A stretch of 64,000 bases of DNA, from positions 2,947,775 to 3,011,774 of the forward strand of contig JASKMD010000031.1 in the NCBI GenBank assembly GCA_030144725.1, in the 5' to 3' direction. A program made the position numbers and the translations under genes. Below are positions 50,694 to 61,560 of the stretch, one piece after another; position 1 is the first letter of the stretch; the number at the start of each line of letters is the position of its first letter. The notes beneath the pieces are model-generated. The model was not told the origin of the DNA, searched no databases, and worked only from the letters and a program-made list of their open reading frames with translations. Source of the stretch: Haematococcus lacustris (taxonomy: Eukaryota; Chlorophyta; Chlorophyceae; Chlamydomonadales; Haematococcaceae).

Positions 50694-50695
50694 TA

Positions 50696-51568
50696 TGCCT
50701 TGTCCCTAACCAAGACGATGGGTGTATCATGTGCCTCACATGTCAGGTTGGAGCCATTGTGCCAATAGGGATATAAAACCTGCGGAGCCCTCAGCCAGTG
50801 TGGAACAACAGATTGCCCGCGATTGTAAACTGGCGTGATTTGCCAGCAAGTATGATTTGTTGGGTGACAGAGTGCGAGTGATCTGTGCGTGTGATCTGTG
50901 CCCTGGGCGGTGATGCCCGATTTGAGTGTGTGCAGCTGCATGATGTGAGCATACACGTGATAGTCAAGCCTGTGGGATAGCGCGTCCGCCCCCACGTTGA
51001 GTTTGCCTGGGATGTGGTCGAGGTGACCGTTGTTGTGTGCTACCTCAGGTGCTACCTGGGCTGCCATGATGTGCGCATGTCGTGCGCAATGCGACTTGAG
51101 TGTTCTGGCAGGCTGCTGGGCTGCGTAGCTCCGCTGCCATGTTGTGTATGTGTGCTTTCTCAGGTACTACCTGGACTGCCATGATGTACGCATGCCGTGC
51201 GCAATGCGACTTGAGTGTTCTGGCAGGCTGTAGGGCTGCGTATCTCTGCTGCCATGTTGTGTATGTGTGCTTCCTCAGGTGCTACCTGGGATGCAAGTGA
51301 GTGCGCATGTTGTGAAGCTATGCGGCTTGTTTGTGTGGTCAGGCTGCTAGGCTGGATAGCTTTGCTGCCATGTTGTGTATGATGTTCTCTGCATGGAATG
51401 CAGGAGTGTAGGCTGCAGCTGATGGTCTCTGTGGCTGAAGCCAGCAGGGTGCATGAAGCGAGAGATGTGCTGTGTGCCGTCTCTGTGGCTGATGCCAACA
51501 GGGCTGATGCGATGGGACTGCGGCTCTGGAGGTCTCGCTCGAAGCGGGATGCGACGGTGCAACACGAC
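50696..51568 (-). pseudogene. gypsy-2 interior and uninterrupted minisatellite
   Basis: Paralogue of 3483-4011 plus 9784-10112 without the chromovirus. The RNase H end (HIPGKLNVGADALSH) is present at about 50960-51040. It contains the empty chromovirus site near 51235. Confidence 0.8.
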
Positions 51569-51993
51569 TGCGACTGTACCTGTGCAAGGTGTTCTCCTCA
51601 TAGAAGCGTAGAAGGGCATCCGAGCTCTCCGCTGTGGGGCTCCGCTAATGTTAGAGTTGAGCTGCAAATGGTCGACCAAGTCGTCCCAGAGCGATGTCGA
51701 CAGTAGAACTGTGGGTTGGAGAAGCGGCGAAGGGTGGCGAATGGTGCTGGGTCAGATGAGAGTGCATGCCAAGACGTCGAGATATGACTACTGGGCTGGC
51801 CCCCATGCCACTTTGCCCTGCTTGTCGTTTCTGTCAGTTTCAGACAATGGCCCCGTTTCCAATAGCGGAGTTGGAGTTGGAGTTGGAGTTGGAGTTGGAG
51901 TTGGAGTGCTTGGAGTTGGAGTTGGAGTCCTCGCGGAGTCGCCAGCAGCACTAACCACCAGCCCAACCGCCGACTCCAACTCCGCCATTTCCA
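51569..51993. repeat. GGAGTT-rich MITE-like segment
   Basis: Unrecognised DNA to about 51840, then GGCCCCGTTTCCAA followed by (GTTGGA)n to 51935 and CCGACTCCAACTCC. Related GGCCC...TTTCCAAC/GTTGGAAAC sequences occur at about 58203-58286, so this looks like a MITE split by the fold-back element at 51994. Confidence 0.5.
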
Positions 51994-54900
51994 CACTCCT
52001 ACAAATTAGTCCCTGCGTTTTTCCCTGCGCTTTTGTCAACCTTGTCCAAATGGGCTGAAACTTGGCCAGTTGGTAGCTTGTGATGTAAGGATTCCATCCC
52101 AAAAGAAATCAGGTCAAAAAAATCAAAGGCGGAGGCTGGGCGGCCCGTGGCGTTCACGCAGGGACGGATGCAGGGATGGAGGGGGGGGCGCAGGGACGAG
52201 TGCAGGGATTTAAGGGGGGGTGCAGGGACGGATGCAGGGACGAGTGCAGGGATGAGTGCAGGGATTTCGGGCGCAGGGACGAGTGCAGGGATAAGCGCAG
52301 GGACGAGTGCAGGGATTTCGGGCGCAGGGACGAGTGCAGGGACGAGCGCAGGGACGAGTGCAGGGATGAGCGCAGGGACGAGTGCAGGGATTTCGGGCGC
52401 AGGGACGAGTGCAGGGATGAGCGCAGGGACGAGTGCAGGGATTTCGGGCGCAGGGACGAGTGCAGGGATGAGCGCAGGGTCGAGTGCAGGGACGAGCGCA
52501 GGGACGAGTGCAGGGATTTCGGGCGCAGGGACGAGTGCAGGGACGAGCGCAGGGACGAGTGCAGGGATTTCGGGCGCAGGGACGAGTGCAGGGACGAGCG
52601 CAGGGACGAGTGCAGGGACGAGCGCAGGGTCGAGTGCAGGGACGAGCGCAGGGACGAGTGCAGGGACGAGCGCAGGGTCGAGTGCAGGGACGAGCGCAGG
52701 GTCGAGTGCAGGGACGAGCGCAGGGACCGACGCAGGGGTTGTAGGAACGTGCATGATGCTTACAGCAGTGCCTAACACGAGCATAAATAACCTTCTCTAT
52801 GTTTGCTACATCCAACTACATACATCACATCCATCTACTGCGATCATTTAGGCTGGAGGCTGGCTGCTGCATGTCAGCTGGCTCCTGCATGTAAGCTGGC
52901 TGCCACCAAGCTGCTACGGCCTCGTGGCTGCTGATCCTGGCTTGCACCACTGCTCCATTGCCACACCACTGCCAAGAGGCTGCTGCACCCCTGCACAACA
53001 ACAACATGCACACAAGGGGACATGTGCACAAGAGCACACACCTTACTGATGAAGGACGCACCCACGACGTTCATCTGCAATCAGGCAGGCAACACAGATG
53101 TGGTGGAACGTGACGCTATATAGATGAAGCGCGACTGGTGCTGCGTGACTGCTACCACGAAAACGGCGGCCGCACCGCACTGCGACATCGCACCTGGCAT
53201 AGTGTACGAGTGCAGTCCGGATCCTGCAAGCCTGCGAGCGTGCAAGCCGGCAAACCTGCTAGCCACGAGGCGCCAAGACACATCGCACATCGCTCAATTG
53301 CCAGCCGAAGCCACTTACCACCACTAGCGTGCAACGGGCCCTCCTCTGTGGCAGCCACCAGCCAAGCCGTGTCGGTGCACCTTCATTCCTCCTACTAAGG
53401 CCAATCTTGACGCAAGCCTTTGCCAATACATCGCAGTACGTTCCCGACAAGGCCTAGCACAGTCTAATTAAGGGCTATCTTGGTTAGTGAACTTTCAAAG
53501 TTAGTGAATCGCGAAGCTTGCGAGTGACGAAGTTTGCGTGTTGTAGAGCAGTTCTAACGGCGGCATCGTTCATCCCTTAGGATACAAGGCAGCACACATA
53601 TTGCTTCCCCAAGCGGGATCAGGCGACGAGAAACTGGCACGGCTTGGCTGGTGGCTGCCACAGAGGAGGGCCCGTTGCACGCTAGTGGTGGTAAGTGGCT
53701 TCGGCTGGCAATTGAGCGATGTGCGATGTGTCTTGGCGCCTCGTGGCTAGCAGGTTTGCCGGCTTGCACGCTCGCAGGCTTGCAGGATCCGGACTGCACT
53801 CGTACACTATGCCAGGTGCGATGTCGCAGTGCGGTGCGGCCGCCGTTTTCGTGGTAGCAGTCACGCAGCACCAGTCGCGCTTCATCTATATAGCGTCACG
53901 TTCCACCACATCTGTGTTGCCTGCCTGATTGCAGATGAACGTCGTGGGTGCGTCCTTCATCAGTAAGGTGTGTGCTCTTGTGCACATGTCCCCTTGTGTG
54001 CATGTTGTTGTTGTGCAGGGGTGCAGCAGCCTCTTGGCAGTGGTGTGGCAATGGAGCAGTGGTGCAAGCCAGGATCAGCAGCCACGAGGCCGTAGCAGCT
54101 TGGTGGCAGCCAGCTTACATGCAGGAGCCAGCTGACATGCAGCAGCCAGCCTCCAGCCTAAATGATCGCAGTAGATGGATGTGATGTATGTAGTTGGATG
54201 TAGCAAACATAGAGAAGGTTATTTATGCTCGTGTTAGGCACTGCTGTAAGCATCATGCACGTTCCTACAACCCCTGCGTCGGTCCCTGCGCTCGTCCCTG
54301 CACTCGACCCTGCGCTCGTCCCTGCACTCGACCCTGCGCTCGTCCCTGCACTCGTCCCTGCGCTCGTCCCTGCACTCGACCCTGCGCTCGTCCCTGCACT
54401 CGTCCCTGCGCTCGTCCCTGCACTCGTCCCTGCGCCCGAAATCCCTGCACTCGTCCCTGCGCTCGTCCCTGCACTCGTCCCTGCGCCCGAAATCCCTGCA
54501 CTCGTCCCTGCGCTCGTCCCTGCACTCGACCCTGCGCTCATCCCTGCACTCGTCCCTGCGCCCGAAATCCCTGCACTCGTCCCTGCGCTCATCCCTGCAC
54601 TCGTCCCTGCGCCCGAAATCCCTGCACTCGTCCCTGCGCTCATCCCTGCACTCGTCCCTGCGCTCGTCCCTGCACTCGTCCCTGCGCCCGAAATCCCTGC
54701 ACTCGTCCCTGCGCTCATCCCTGCACTCGTCCCTGTGCCCGAAATCCCTGCACTCGTCCCTGCGCTCATCCCTGCACTCGTCCCTGCGCTCGTCCCTGCA
54801 CTCGTCCCTGCGCCCGAAATCCCTGCACTCGTCCCTGCGCTTATCCCTGCACTCGTCCCTGCGCCCGAAATCCCTGCACTCATCCCTGCACTCGTCCCTG

Positions 54901-55141
54901 CATCCGTCCCTGCACCCCCCCTTAAATCCCTGCACTCGTCCCTGCGCCCCCCCCTCCATCCCTGCATCCGTCCCTGCGTGAACGCCACGGGCCGCCCAGC
55001 CTCCGCCTTTGATTTTTTTGACCTGATTTCTTTTGGGATGGAATCCTTACATCACAAGCTACCAACTGGCCAAGTTTCAGCCCATTTGGACAAGGTTGAC
55101 AAAAGCGCAGGGAAAAACGCAGGGACTAATTTGTAGGAGTG
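51994..55141. mobile_element. 3.15-kb fold-back transposon with tandem-repeat arms
   Basis: Begins CACTCCTACAAATTAG, ends in its complement, with a 2-bp CA duplication (51992-51993 and 55142-55143). The left arm (51994-~53368) and right arm (~53638-55141) are near-perfect inverted copies around a ~270-bp unique centre. Each arm contains a 12-bp tandem repeat (GCAGGGACGAGT and variants; 52190-52740 and 54270-54960), the right one longer by about 126 bp. Only repeat-derived open frames are seen and no transposase is recognised. Confidence 0.88.
52190..52740. repeat. GCAGGGACGAGT tandem repeat, left arm
   Basis: A 12-bp unit with GGATTTCGG interruptions forming higher-order blocks of about 63 bp. 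Mirror copy at 54270-54960. Long frames in all phases are artefacts of a 12-bp period. Confidence 0.85.
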
Positions 55142-55143
55142 CA

Positions 55144-55287
55144 ACCGCGGAGTTCCGGAGTTGGAGTTGGAGTTGGGACTCCAAATCGCTTCCAAATCGA
55201 CTCCGCGGAGTCCCCAGGACTCCAGGCCCCCCCCCCCCCCGGAGTGCGGAGTTGGAGTTGGAGTCGGACATTTCATGGGAATCCATG
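55144..55287. repeat. GGAGTT-rich segment, right flank
   Basis: GGAGTTGGAGTT runs and a poly-C tract (about 55228-55242). Probably the other half of the MITE-like segment interrupted at 51994. Confidence 0.45.
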
Positions 55288-56560
55288 GAAATGATGGTGG
55301 TGGTGCAGCAGCAGCTTCTGGCTCCGGCACGCGTACTTCAAGGTGGACACCGCAGCAGGACAACATCTTCGCGTCCCTCGTTGTCAAGTGCCGATTGCGC
55401 TGGCAAGCCAAACTTCAACCTAGGGGACCTCTTGGTTGCGGAGGCCCAGAAGCATAGTGTGGCACTGGGCCGCACGATGTCATCGCAGCAAGCACTGGGC
55501 AGGCTTGACTACATGAAACGGGGATGTCAGGCCGTCTACGCGTATCACAAGGCGCTCAATAAGTACATGGCATAGCACGTGCATAGTACAAATGCTTACG
55601 TGTTGATGAAGTGAAGGCATTTGTCGTTGCAATACCCAGGTGGTCTGGTGAGCCTTATGCCTTCTTCAATCTGTCAAGGGACGACAAGTTGACTGTCATC
55701 AGGGGCGGTACCAAGGGCAACATAAACAAGATGACCCCCACCCGCGAGGCGAGTTGTGAGCTTAGTTGTGGGTTAGGGATGTATGGTTGGGGTAAAGTAC
55801 CTCTAAACATGGCATCAACCTAGTCAACAATGTTGTGTAGGTGTACGACATCATGCTGTCAATCGTCGTAGCTGACAAAGCCTTCAATCCCGATTTTACC
55901 TTGGCGGCTGGAGTGCAAAAGGTACATCATGTAGCAGTCCAGCTCTCAGTCTAGCAAGGTAGTTGGGAGGGCAGTCTAGCTGGGAGCAAGGTAGTTGGGA
56001 GGGCAGTCTAGCAAGGTAGTTGGGAGGGAAGTCTAACTGGGAGGGCAGACACCGCAGCTGCTGGGAGGGTTGGTGGCAAGGCCAAGGGTGCAATCAAGCG
56101 CACAGCTGCCGCATTGGCTGGGCTCAATGGGACACAAACTCAGTTGCACGACCGGCTGCAAGGGCCACTGTTGCAACTTCAGATGCGTCAGCAGCACTCA
56201 CAGCTGCAGCCGCAACAGCCCCTGTGGCAGCAACTGCATCAGCAGCCCCAGCAGCAGCAGCCCCAGCAACTGCCACTGCGGGTGTTTGCACCTGGAGCTG
56301 GGAACCAAGCCGAAGCTTCTGCTGCAGCAGTGGCTATGTCTTCAGCATGGTCCACTCAGCTTGGTGTGGCTGAACATGGGTTGGGTGTCAGCTGGCAGGG
56401 GTACATGCAGAGCTCCCTGGGTGGGGCCAGTGGTGGGAGCCCTCTAGCTCCCATCACCCCTGGAGCCAGCCTCTCACAGGGCTATGTACCTGGCACTCAG
56501 GCGGACTTCGCTTACATCGAGAAGCACCTGTTCCCGTCTAACCCATCATCAGAGGTGTAG
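55288..56560 (+). CDS. possible Myb/SANT-like gene, partner of a Harbinger element
   Basis: A spliced plus-strand gene is likely. Coding-like segments are ~55288-55570, ~55611-55755, ~55840-55921 and ~56047-56560, with good GT-AG sites at 55922/56046 and near 55757/55839. A trihelix/Myb-like start (SRWTPQQDNIFASLVVKCRL, in one frame near 55340-55400) fits the second ORF of PIF/Harbinger elements, which encodes a Myb-like protein. The C-terminal exon is Gln-rich (LQMRQQ... QQPQQQQPQQ) and ends at TAG 56558-56560. Frames in the first exon do not join cleanly, so it may be decayed. The adjacent minus-strand Harbinger transposase remnant supports the interpretation. Confidence 0.4.
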
Positions 56561-56573
56561 CTAAACATGTTGA

Positions 56574-56734
56574 CTAGAGTTGGAGTAGGTTCTGGACGAT
56601 TGTTGCTAAGTAGTAGATAACGACAAAACCGCCAGTGCTAAAGGGTTTAAACATGCGAGGCCGAGCACCGGCGCTAAACAGCTCGAGACCGAAGCCAGCG
56701 GCCGCGGAGCATAGCGACCGTAGCCGGGCGGCCC
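56574..56734. repeat. palindromic MITE-like sequence truncating the Harbinger gene
   Basis: AGCTCGAGACCGAAGCCAGC resembles the interior of the MITE at 10799-10994. It replaces the 3' part of the Harbinger transposase. Confidence 0.45.
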
Positions 56735-57531
56735 ACAGGGGAGTTTGAGAAGACATTCGCATCATGCGCACGCCCAGCATGCCCTACATGCACATCCATA
56801 GCCTTGCCTTGGTGATTGACAACGGCTTGTGCAACAATTGAATGAAAACCCTTGTGACAATAGTAATCATGGCCCCCATTGGCAGGCACAGATGCTAGGC
56901 GCACGTGCGTGCCATCAATGGCACCCAGCCTACCAGCCCACTCAGCTCCTCAAACCCCAAGACATTTGTCCGCAGCTCCTCCTCTGTTCTCGGCCAAGCA
57001 ATCTTCATTGACAACCTATCCCAGATGGCTGTGGACACACTGTTCACGCAGCGGCTGACGGATGTGGTGCTGCACCCCATGGCCAACGCCACTTGAGTGT
57101 AGCTACCACCTTGTGCTGCAAATGTGCAGAAAACTCCTAGCTGCTCCGCTTTGGTCAAGAAGTCCTTGCGCTTGCATTTCCGTTCCAGCAATGGATGGCC
57201 AAGGATGGCTGTATACACCTTCTTGAACAGTTCACTGCATGGCAGAATCGATGTCAGGCTACATCAAATTGTAGACAAGTTGCAAAGTTGGGTCATGAAG
57301 CTAGTGCAATTATGGGTGATGAATAGACACCTAGCAGCAGTACCTTGACATGTGAAACCTCGATAGGAATGCCTTTTCGATAGGAATGCCTTTTCCCATC
57401 ACCTCGATGACATTGGGATACAACGTTTTGTAGTTCCTGGGCTCCTTCCAATACTCACTTACGCGGTTGTAACGCCTGCGACCAAGAACACTACAGGATA
57501 AATAAGGACCGGTCGCGATGGGATCGACCAT
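56735..57531 (-). pseudogene. PIF/Harbinger (HARBI1-like) transposase, frameshifted
   Basis: On the minus strand, 57531-57335 encodes the N-terminal region (RRRYNRVSEYWKE ... FLSRFHMSR), an intron or gap follows, 57218-56895 encodes the helix-turn-helix part (QVALAMGCSTTSVSRCV), and 56904-56735 the first catalytic motifs of DDE_Tnp_4 (GAIDGTHV, YYCHKGFHSIVAQAVV, HDANVFSNS). A one-nucleotide shift near 56905-56925 separates the last two parts, so GAIDGTHV is out of frame with what precedes it. The protein stops matching at about 56735, before the remaining catalytic acids. Inactive remnant. Confidence 0.75.
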
Positions 57532-57936
57532 AGCTCATTGGATAGCTTGCATTTAGTCCGTTCGAACGGTACAAATCTTACGTTGTAACTCGCTACCATC
57601 GCGACGAAAAAGGCCCGACAAAAAGTGTCCTGAAAAGTGCATCGCTTGCTGCGCAGCAACGGTACATCCGTCGCTGCGCAGCAACGCGACACCTCTTGCT
57701 TCGCAGCAACGTTGCACTTTGTACCCTTGCTGCGCAGCAACGTTGCACTTTATACCCTTGCTGCGCAGCCGCACATGGAGGGGGGGGGTACCTCTCGCGC
57801 GGATCGTTATATCTCCGCAACCGCTGTGAGTTAGGACTTCGTTCCAGAGCGAGGTCCCTCTTAAACTCACTGTTCTATCGTTCTATCGGAGCGGAATGTC
57901 CATCCGATGAAAAAATGACTGACGCGTCGGCCTTAT
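57496..57936. mobile_element. ~440-bp insertion with GGATAAATAAGG inverted ends
   Basis: The left end GGATAAATAAGGACCGG and right end CGACGCGTCGGCCTTATTTATCC are inverted, imperfect copies. It separates the Harbinger exon at 57531 from an N-terminal-like exon at 57937-58149. No convincing target duplication. It contains the palindrome cluster below. Confidence 0.5.
57640..57775. repeat. cluster of TTGCTGCGCAGCAA palindromes
   Basis: Five copies (one with TTCGCAG variant, the last truncated) at irregular spacing, in CGTTGCACTTTGTACCC repeats. Confidence 0.8.
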
Positions 57937-58149
57937 TTATCCTGAGTGAAGAACCACAACATCGAAGATGCGAGGATGGCACCAGTGAGCCACATGTATC
58001 GCTTGCCTCTTGACGACCAGCCCCTCCTCCACGACCCATTGCACTACGCTAAGAAGAACTTGCAGGATGATTTGCTTCCATCGTCGGCGGGCAGTGCGGC
58101 GCCGCATGTCCCTCGCGTTATTCACTTCAATCGCATCCATCGCAGCTAG
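57937..58149 (-). pseudogene. probable N-terminal exon of the Harbinger gene
   Basis: The minus-strand frame starts at an ATG (58149) and encodes a basic MRRRTARRRW segment and a hydrophobic helix, ending at the inserted element. Position and style fit the N-terminus of the transposase at 57531, but no homology is certain. Confidence 0.4.
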
Positions 58150-58779
58150 CAACACAAATGGGCGGAGCACAAATAAGCAGCGGCTCTAAGTCTAAGTCGA
58201 GACATGTCCAACTCCAACTCCGGGCCAAACCGCATTGGAAACGGTCGGAGTTGGAGTCCAAAAAGTGGAGTTGGAAACAGGGCCAATGCCTGGTAGATAG
58301 ATTAGATAGACTGCCAGGTGCATGATGTGGCTCTCTGCAGGCTGGTGCACTGCAGGGTACTGTTCTCTGCTTGAGCAGGGTGATGTTGTTGGTGATCACA
58401 TGTTGGGTGTGCTCTGTGCCTAGAGGTGGCCAGGTATGTGTTGTTGCTGGTGTTAGGCGTCTCTGCATAGGGCAGAAGTGCAGCTATGTGTTCTCTGTTT
58501 GAGCAGGCTGGTTGTGGTGATAGAGATGAGGCTCTGCATAGGGCAGGTTGTGTAGGGACCTGCAAGGAGCAGGTTGGTGTAAGGTTGTGCAGCCTAGTAT
58601 GTTGCAGGGTCTCAGCAAGGCGCTGGATGTGTGTTGGCTGCAGTTTCACTATGATGTAACTCTGCTAAGGGCAGGCTATGGACGGTTGGCTGCTTCTGTG
58701 GTCAGGTTTGGTGCTAGGCTAGGGTGGTGGCGGGGATGTAGGTGGCAAGCAGCGCACATGACATTGTGCAAGGCAAACT
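58150..58779. other. MITE-like GGAGTT element and GGGCAG-rich repeats
   Basis: 58203-58286 holds CCAACTCCAACTCCGGGCC ... GTTGGAAACAGGGCC. The rest has loose repeats of CTCTGCATAGGGCAG and GTTCTCTGTTTGAGCAGG. No gene. Confidence 0.45.
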
Positions 58780-59163
58780 CAGCATTCCTCCGCGTGAGCG
58801 GGACAAAGCATCCTCTGCAACAGCAGGCTCCGCGCAAGCGGGAGTCTCCGTGTGAACGGGCAAAGCAAGTCAGCAATACAAGCCTCTGCAAACGCAGGCT
58901 CTGCACAACAGCAGGCTCCGCTTAAGCGGGATCTCCGTGTAAACGGGCAAAGGAAGTCTGCGAAACAGCAGTGCAAGCACAGCAAGCACAGCAGGTACAG
59001 GCTGTACAGCGACTTCTAGAAGCAGGAGTCTCTGCAGCAACAGGCACAGTGACAAGCGCTGGAGCTGATGCCATCAGTTCCGGCTCCAATGGCACCTCCG
59101 ATTGAGTTGGGTCCGGTGTCACTGCGCAAAGGTCGCGATGAACGAACAATTGCGGAAACCAGA
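58780..59163 (-). pseudogene. gypsy-2 5' leader and gag start, repeat-degenerate
   Basis: Adjacent to the 5' LTR on the minus strand. It contains the primer-binding site (59144-59161, TGGTTTCCGCAATTG on the minus strand), then a frame from about 59149 starting Pro/Glu/Ala-rich, which collapses into a short tandem repeat (GCGGGAGTCTCCGTGTGAACGGGCAAAG type). No capsid is seen. Confidence 0.6.
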
Positions 59164-59828
59164 TGTAACAGTAGTGTTTGTGCGGTCAGGATGCATGGTC
59201 ACTCCTACAAATTAATCCCTGCATTCTTCCCTGCGTTTTTGACCAACCTTGTCCGATTGGACTGAAATTTTGATGGATGGTATTTCGCTGAAAACAAAAC
59301 ATATTGTTTTTTGAGAAATAATTTCAAAAAACAATATGTTTTATTCTCTGCGAAACACCATCCATCAAAATTTCAGTCCGATCGGACAAGGTTGGTCAAA
59401 AACGCAGGGAAGAATGCAGGGATTAATTTGTAGGAGTGGTCGGCTGAGGCATAAGTGCCGGCTTGCAGCCGTCGAGCATGCTGACTTGTGCGGCTATTGC
59501 TGCCGCTGCGGCTGTCTACATACTTATCGACAGCCTCCGAGTCGCGCAGTGGGTAGTGCAGTGTACTTACATCGTGAAGACGTCGTAAAGAACTAATCCA
59601 TCAAGAGAAGAGTAGTCATTGCAAGCATTGTAGTGTTTGTCAAGAAGCAACACCATCCAAGTACCAAGCCCTCTTAGAAATCCAGAAGTCCCCCAAAGAA
59701 GTCCAGGAACCTCTAGCATCGCAAGATCTCGTCATAAGTAAGATGCAATTCAAATCTCACAGAATCTTGCATGCAGAAAAGAAACACAAACCTACCATTC
59801 ATCTTAGCTGAGTGTCTGGACTATTACA
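59164..59828 (-). repeat. gypsy-2 5' LTR interrupted by a fold-back MITE
   Basis: The 424-bp LTR plus a 239-bp insertion and 2-bp duplication. Outer flank CCAAA (59829-59833) is the second half of the gypsy-2 target duplication. Confidence 0.9.
59200..59438. mobile_element. fold-back MITE, CACTCCTAC family, 239 bp
   Basis: An almost perfect palindrome. Arms run from CACTCCTACAAATTAATCC to AAAACATATTGTTTTTTGA on each side of an AAATAATTT centre. GT duplication (59198-59199 and 59439-59440). The uninterrupted LTR copies give the empty site. Confidence 0.92.
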
Positions 59829-60774
59829 CCAAATGACAGCAACCACCTAGGAACGGGGCAGGGGGCAGGGTGCAGCTGTAGCCACGTAACCGTAGGCGTA
59901 GGCGGAGAGGTGTAGTGTAGCCGGCTATTGAGAGGGGTCGAACCTCTAGCACACTGACGGTTCTGTGCTGCAGCGGGGTATTATAGTCGTCCCCTCACCG
60001 CATAGGCGGTGACGGGTCACGCTCGGAGCGCACATGTCACGGTCCAAGGCATCACCCTCGGCCGGGACATGTGACGCGGTCGCGAGCGCATGTGCGGTCG
60101 ACTCGGAAGTTATCGTATCGGGTAGCCAAGTAAGATTAACTCATACTCGCTACTACAGCAGCTGGCAGAGAAGGTAAGGGCTGGTAGGACTGACTGTCTG
60201 GCTGTGTGACGAGGGGATGTAGTGGGTACAGCCACCAAGCATGCCATGCATTCCAAGCGAAATCAGATGAGGCAGCTTTTAGTCTGCAGCAGCCCATGCA
60301 GCAATTGAGGGTAGGCAGATTGCAGTAGTGGCTGGGGTGATGCAGGGAGGTAGCAGAGATGGCTGCATTCCGGTGCATAGTCTGATGCCATGGCCATTAC
60401 TGAGCACACTTCTTTTCTAAGTCTTTACTTTTGGGGGTTGGCTTGTATCCACCCAAGCCCTGCCTCCTTAGTGTAACAACTACTACTACTACTACTACTA
60501 CTACTACTGGGCAATACTGAGCATGTTGATGATTACATGGCCAGGCGGATGAGCTGTGATGCCAACGCAGCTGAGACTGCAAGCTGCAGGGCGTAGACAG
60601 ATAAGCAAAGGTATGGCAGGGCACGGACAGCGCTTGCCGAGTCCTGTTTGTGGCCAGCAGCACTGCCGGCTGGTGAAGTATGGGGGTGGCATTGGCTACA
60701 ACTCTCATGCCCTGCTGCCCCCCCTGTTGCTGCCCCTCCTCTGCCAAACTGCTGGCAACCTCTGCACGCTCCCA
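59829..60774. repeat. segmental duplication with unexpanded TAC tract
   Basis: Paralogue of 34683-35361 plus 42004-42362. TAC tract 60481-60508 only. Lacks the 97-bp insertion present at 42174. No gene. Confidence 0.88.
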
Positions 60775-61083
60775 CTCCTGGCAATTAAGGGCTGGCTGGC
60801 TCGGCTAACTTGCGAGTTGAGGTCTGAGACTTGGCATGTAGGCTGATGTGACGTAGTGGAGGAGAAGACTCCCTTGGGCCAAAGTGAAATTCTTGATCAT
60901 TGTGGTGCTGCTGGACCATCAGCTGGGCCCTCACCCCGAATTTGGCTAAGGGAGATGGCGCCAACTGACTGAAGTGACTTTTTACAATTTCCGAGTATGA
61001 GGAGTTGTCAGGCATCAGAATAGAAGCACAACCTAGTAGGTAGCATGTGCACAGTCAAAGCCAGTAAGGAATGGGGGCCAGTT
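60775..61083. other. non-coding, nothing recognised
   Basis: No gene or repeat is supported. Confidence 0.4.
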
Positions 61084-61560
61084 TACTAAAACCCTGCACA
61101 CGGTTTATTCTCACTTTGAGGCTCAAGGGGCCTTTGAAACCTTGTGCAGGGTTTCACTTAACGTTGTGCAGGGTTTTGCAACCTTGTGCAGGGTTTTGCT
61201 AACCTAGTGCAGGGTTTTACTGACCTTGTGCAAGGTTTCGATCAAAGCATTGATTTTTTTTTAAGTCAACCCTGACCTTGTGCAGGGTTTCGCTAACCTA
61301 GTGCAGGGTTTTACTGACCTTGTGCAGGGTTTCGATCAAAGCATTGATTTTTTCTAAGTCAACCCTGACCTTGTGCAGGGTTTCGCTAACCTAGTGCAGG
61401 GTTTTACTGACCTTGTGCAGGGTTTCGCAACTATGTTTTCACCTAAGTCAACTCAGACCTCGTGCAGGGTTTCGCCGACCTTGTGCAGGGTTTCGTTCCT
61501 TGTGTTGTATTCTCCTAAGTCATTCAAAGGCGCTGTGCAGGGTTTCGCCAACCCCGCTTT
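61084..61560. repeat. TTGTGCAGGGTTT tandem repeat
   Basis: About 16 units of ~22 bp (ACCTTGTGCAGGGTTTCGCT type), with an ~90-bp higher-order unit including ATCAAAGCATTGATTTTTT repeated at about 61235-61260 and 61330-61355. Confidence 0.85.

Larger units (their letters stand above)
43253..51568. repeat. tandem array, 2648-bp period: gypsy-2 LTR + interior + pogo
   Basis: Unit boundaries fall where gypsy-2 interior (CTTGTCCCTAACC) meets the LTR's left flank (AGGGCTGTCAGC), at about 45412 and 48060. The first unit (43253-45411) retains only 25 bp of LTR; the second and third are full and nearly identical; the array exits at about 50696 into unrearranged gypsy-2 interior and the minisatellite, matching 3483-4011 and 9784-10112. 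The pogo insertion is present in all units, so it predates the amplification. Confidence 0.88.

Noticed and set aside
52147..54988. 200-300-codon AGTSAGTSAG and RDECRDE frames
   Set aside because: The 12-bp tandem repeat is open in all phases and mirrored on the other strand.
60785..61015. Minus-strand frame of 76 codons with protein-like composition
   Set aside because: No domain, no splice or poly(A) support.
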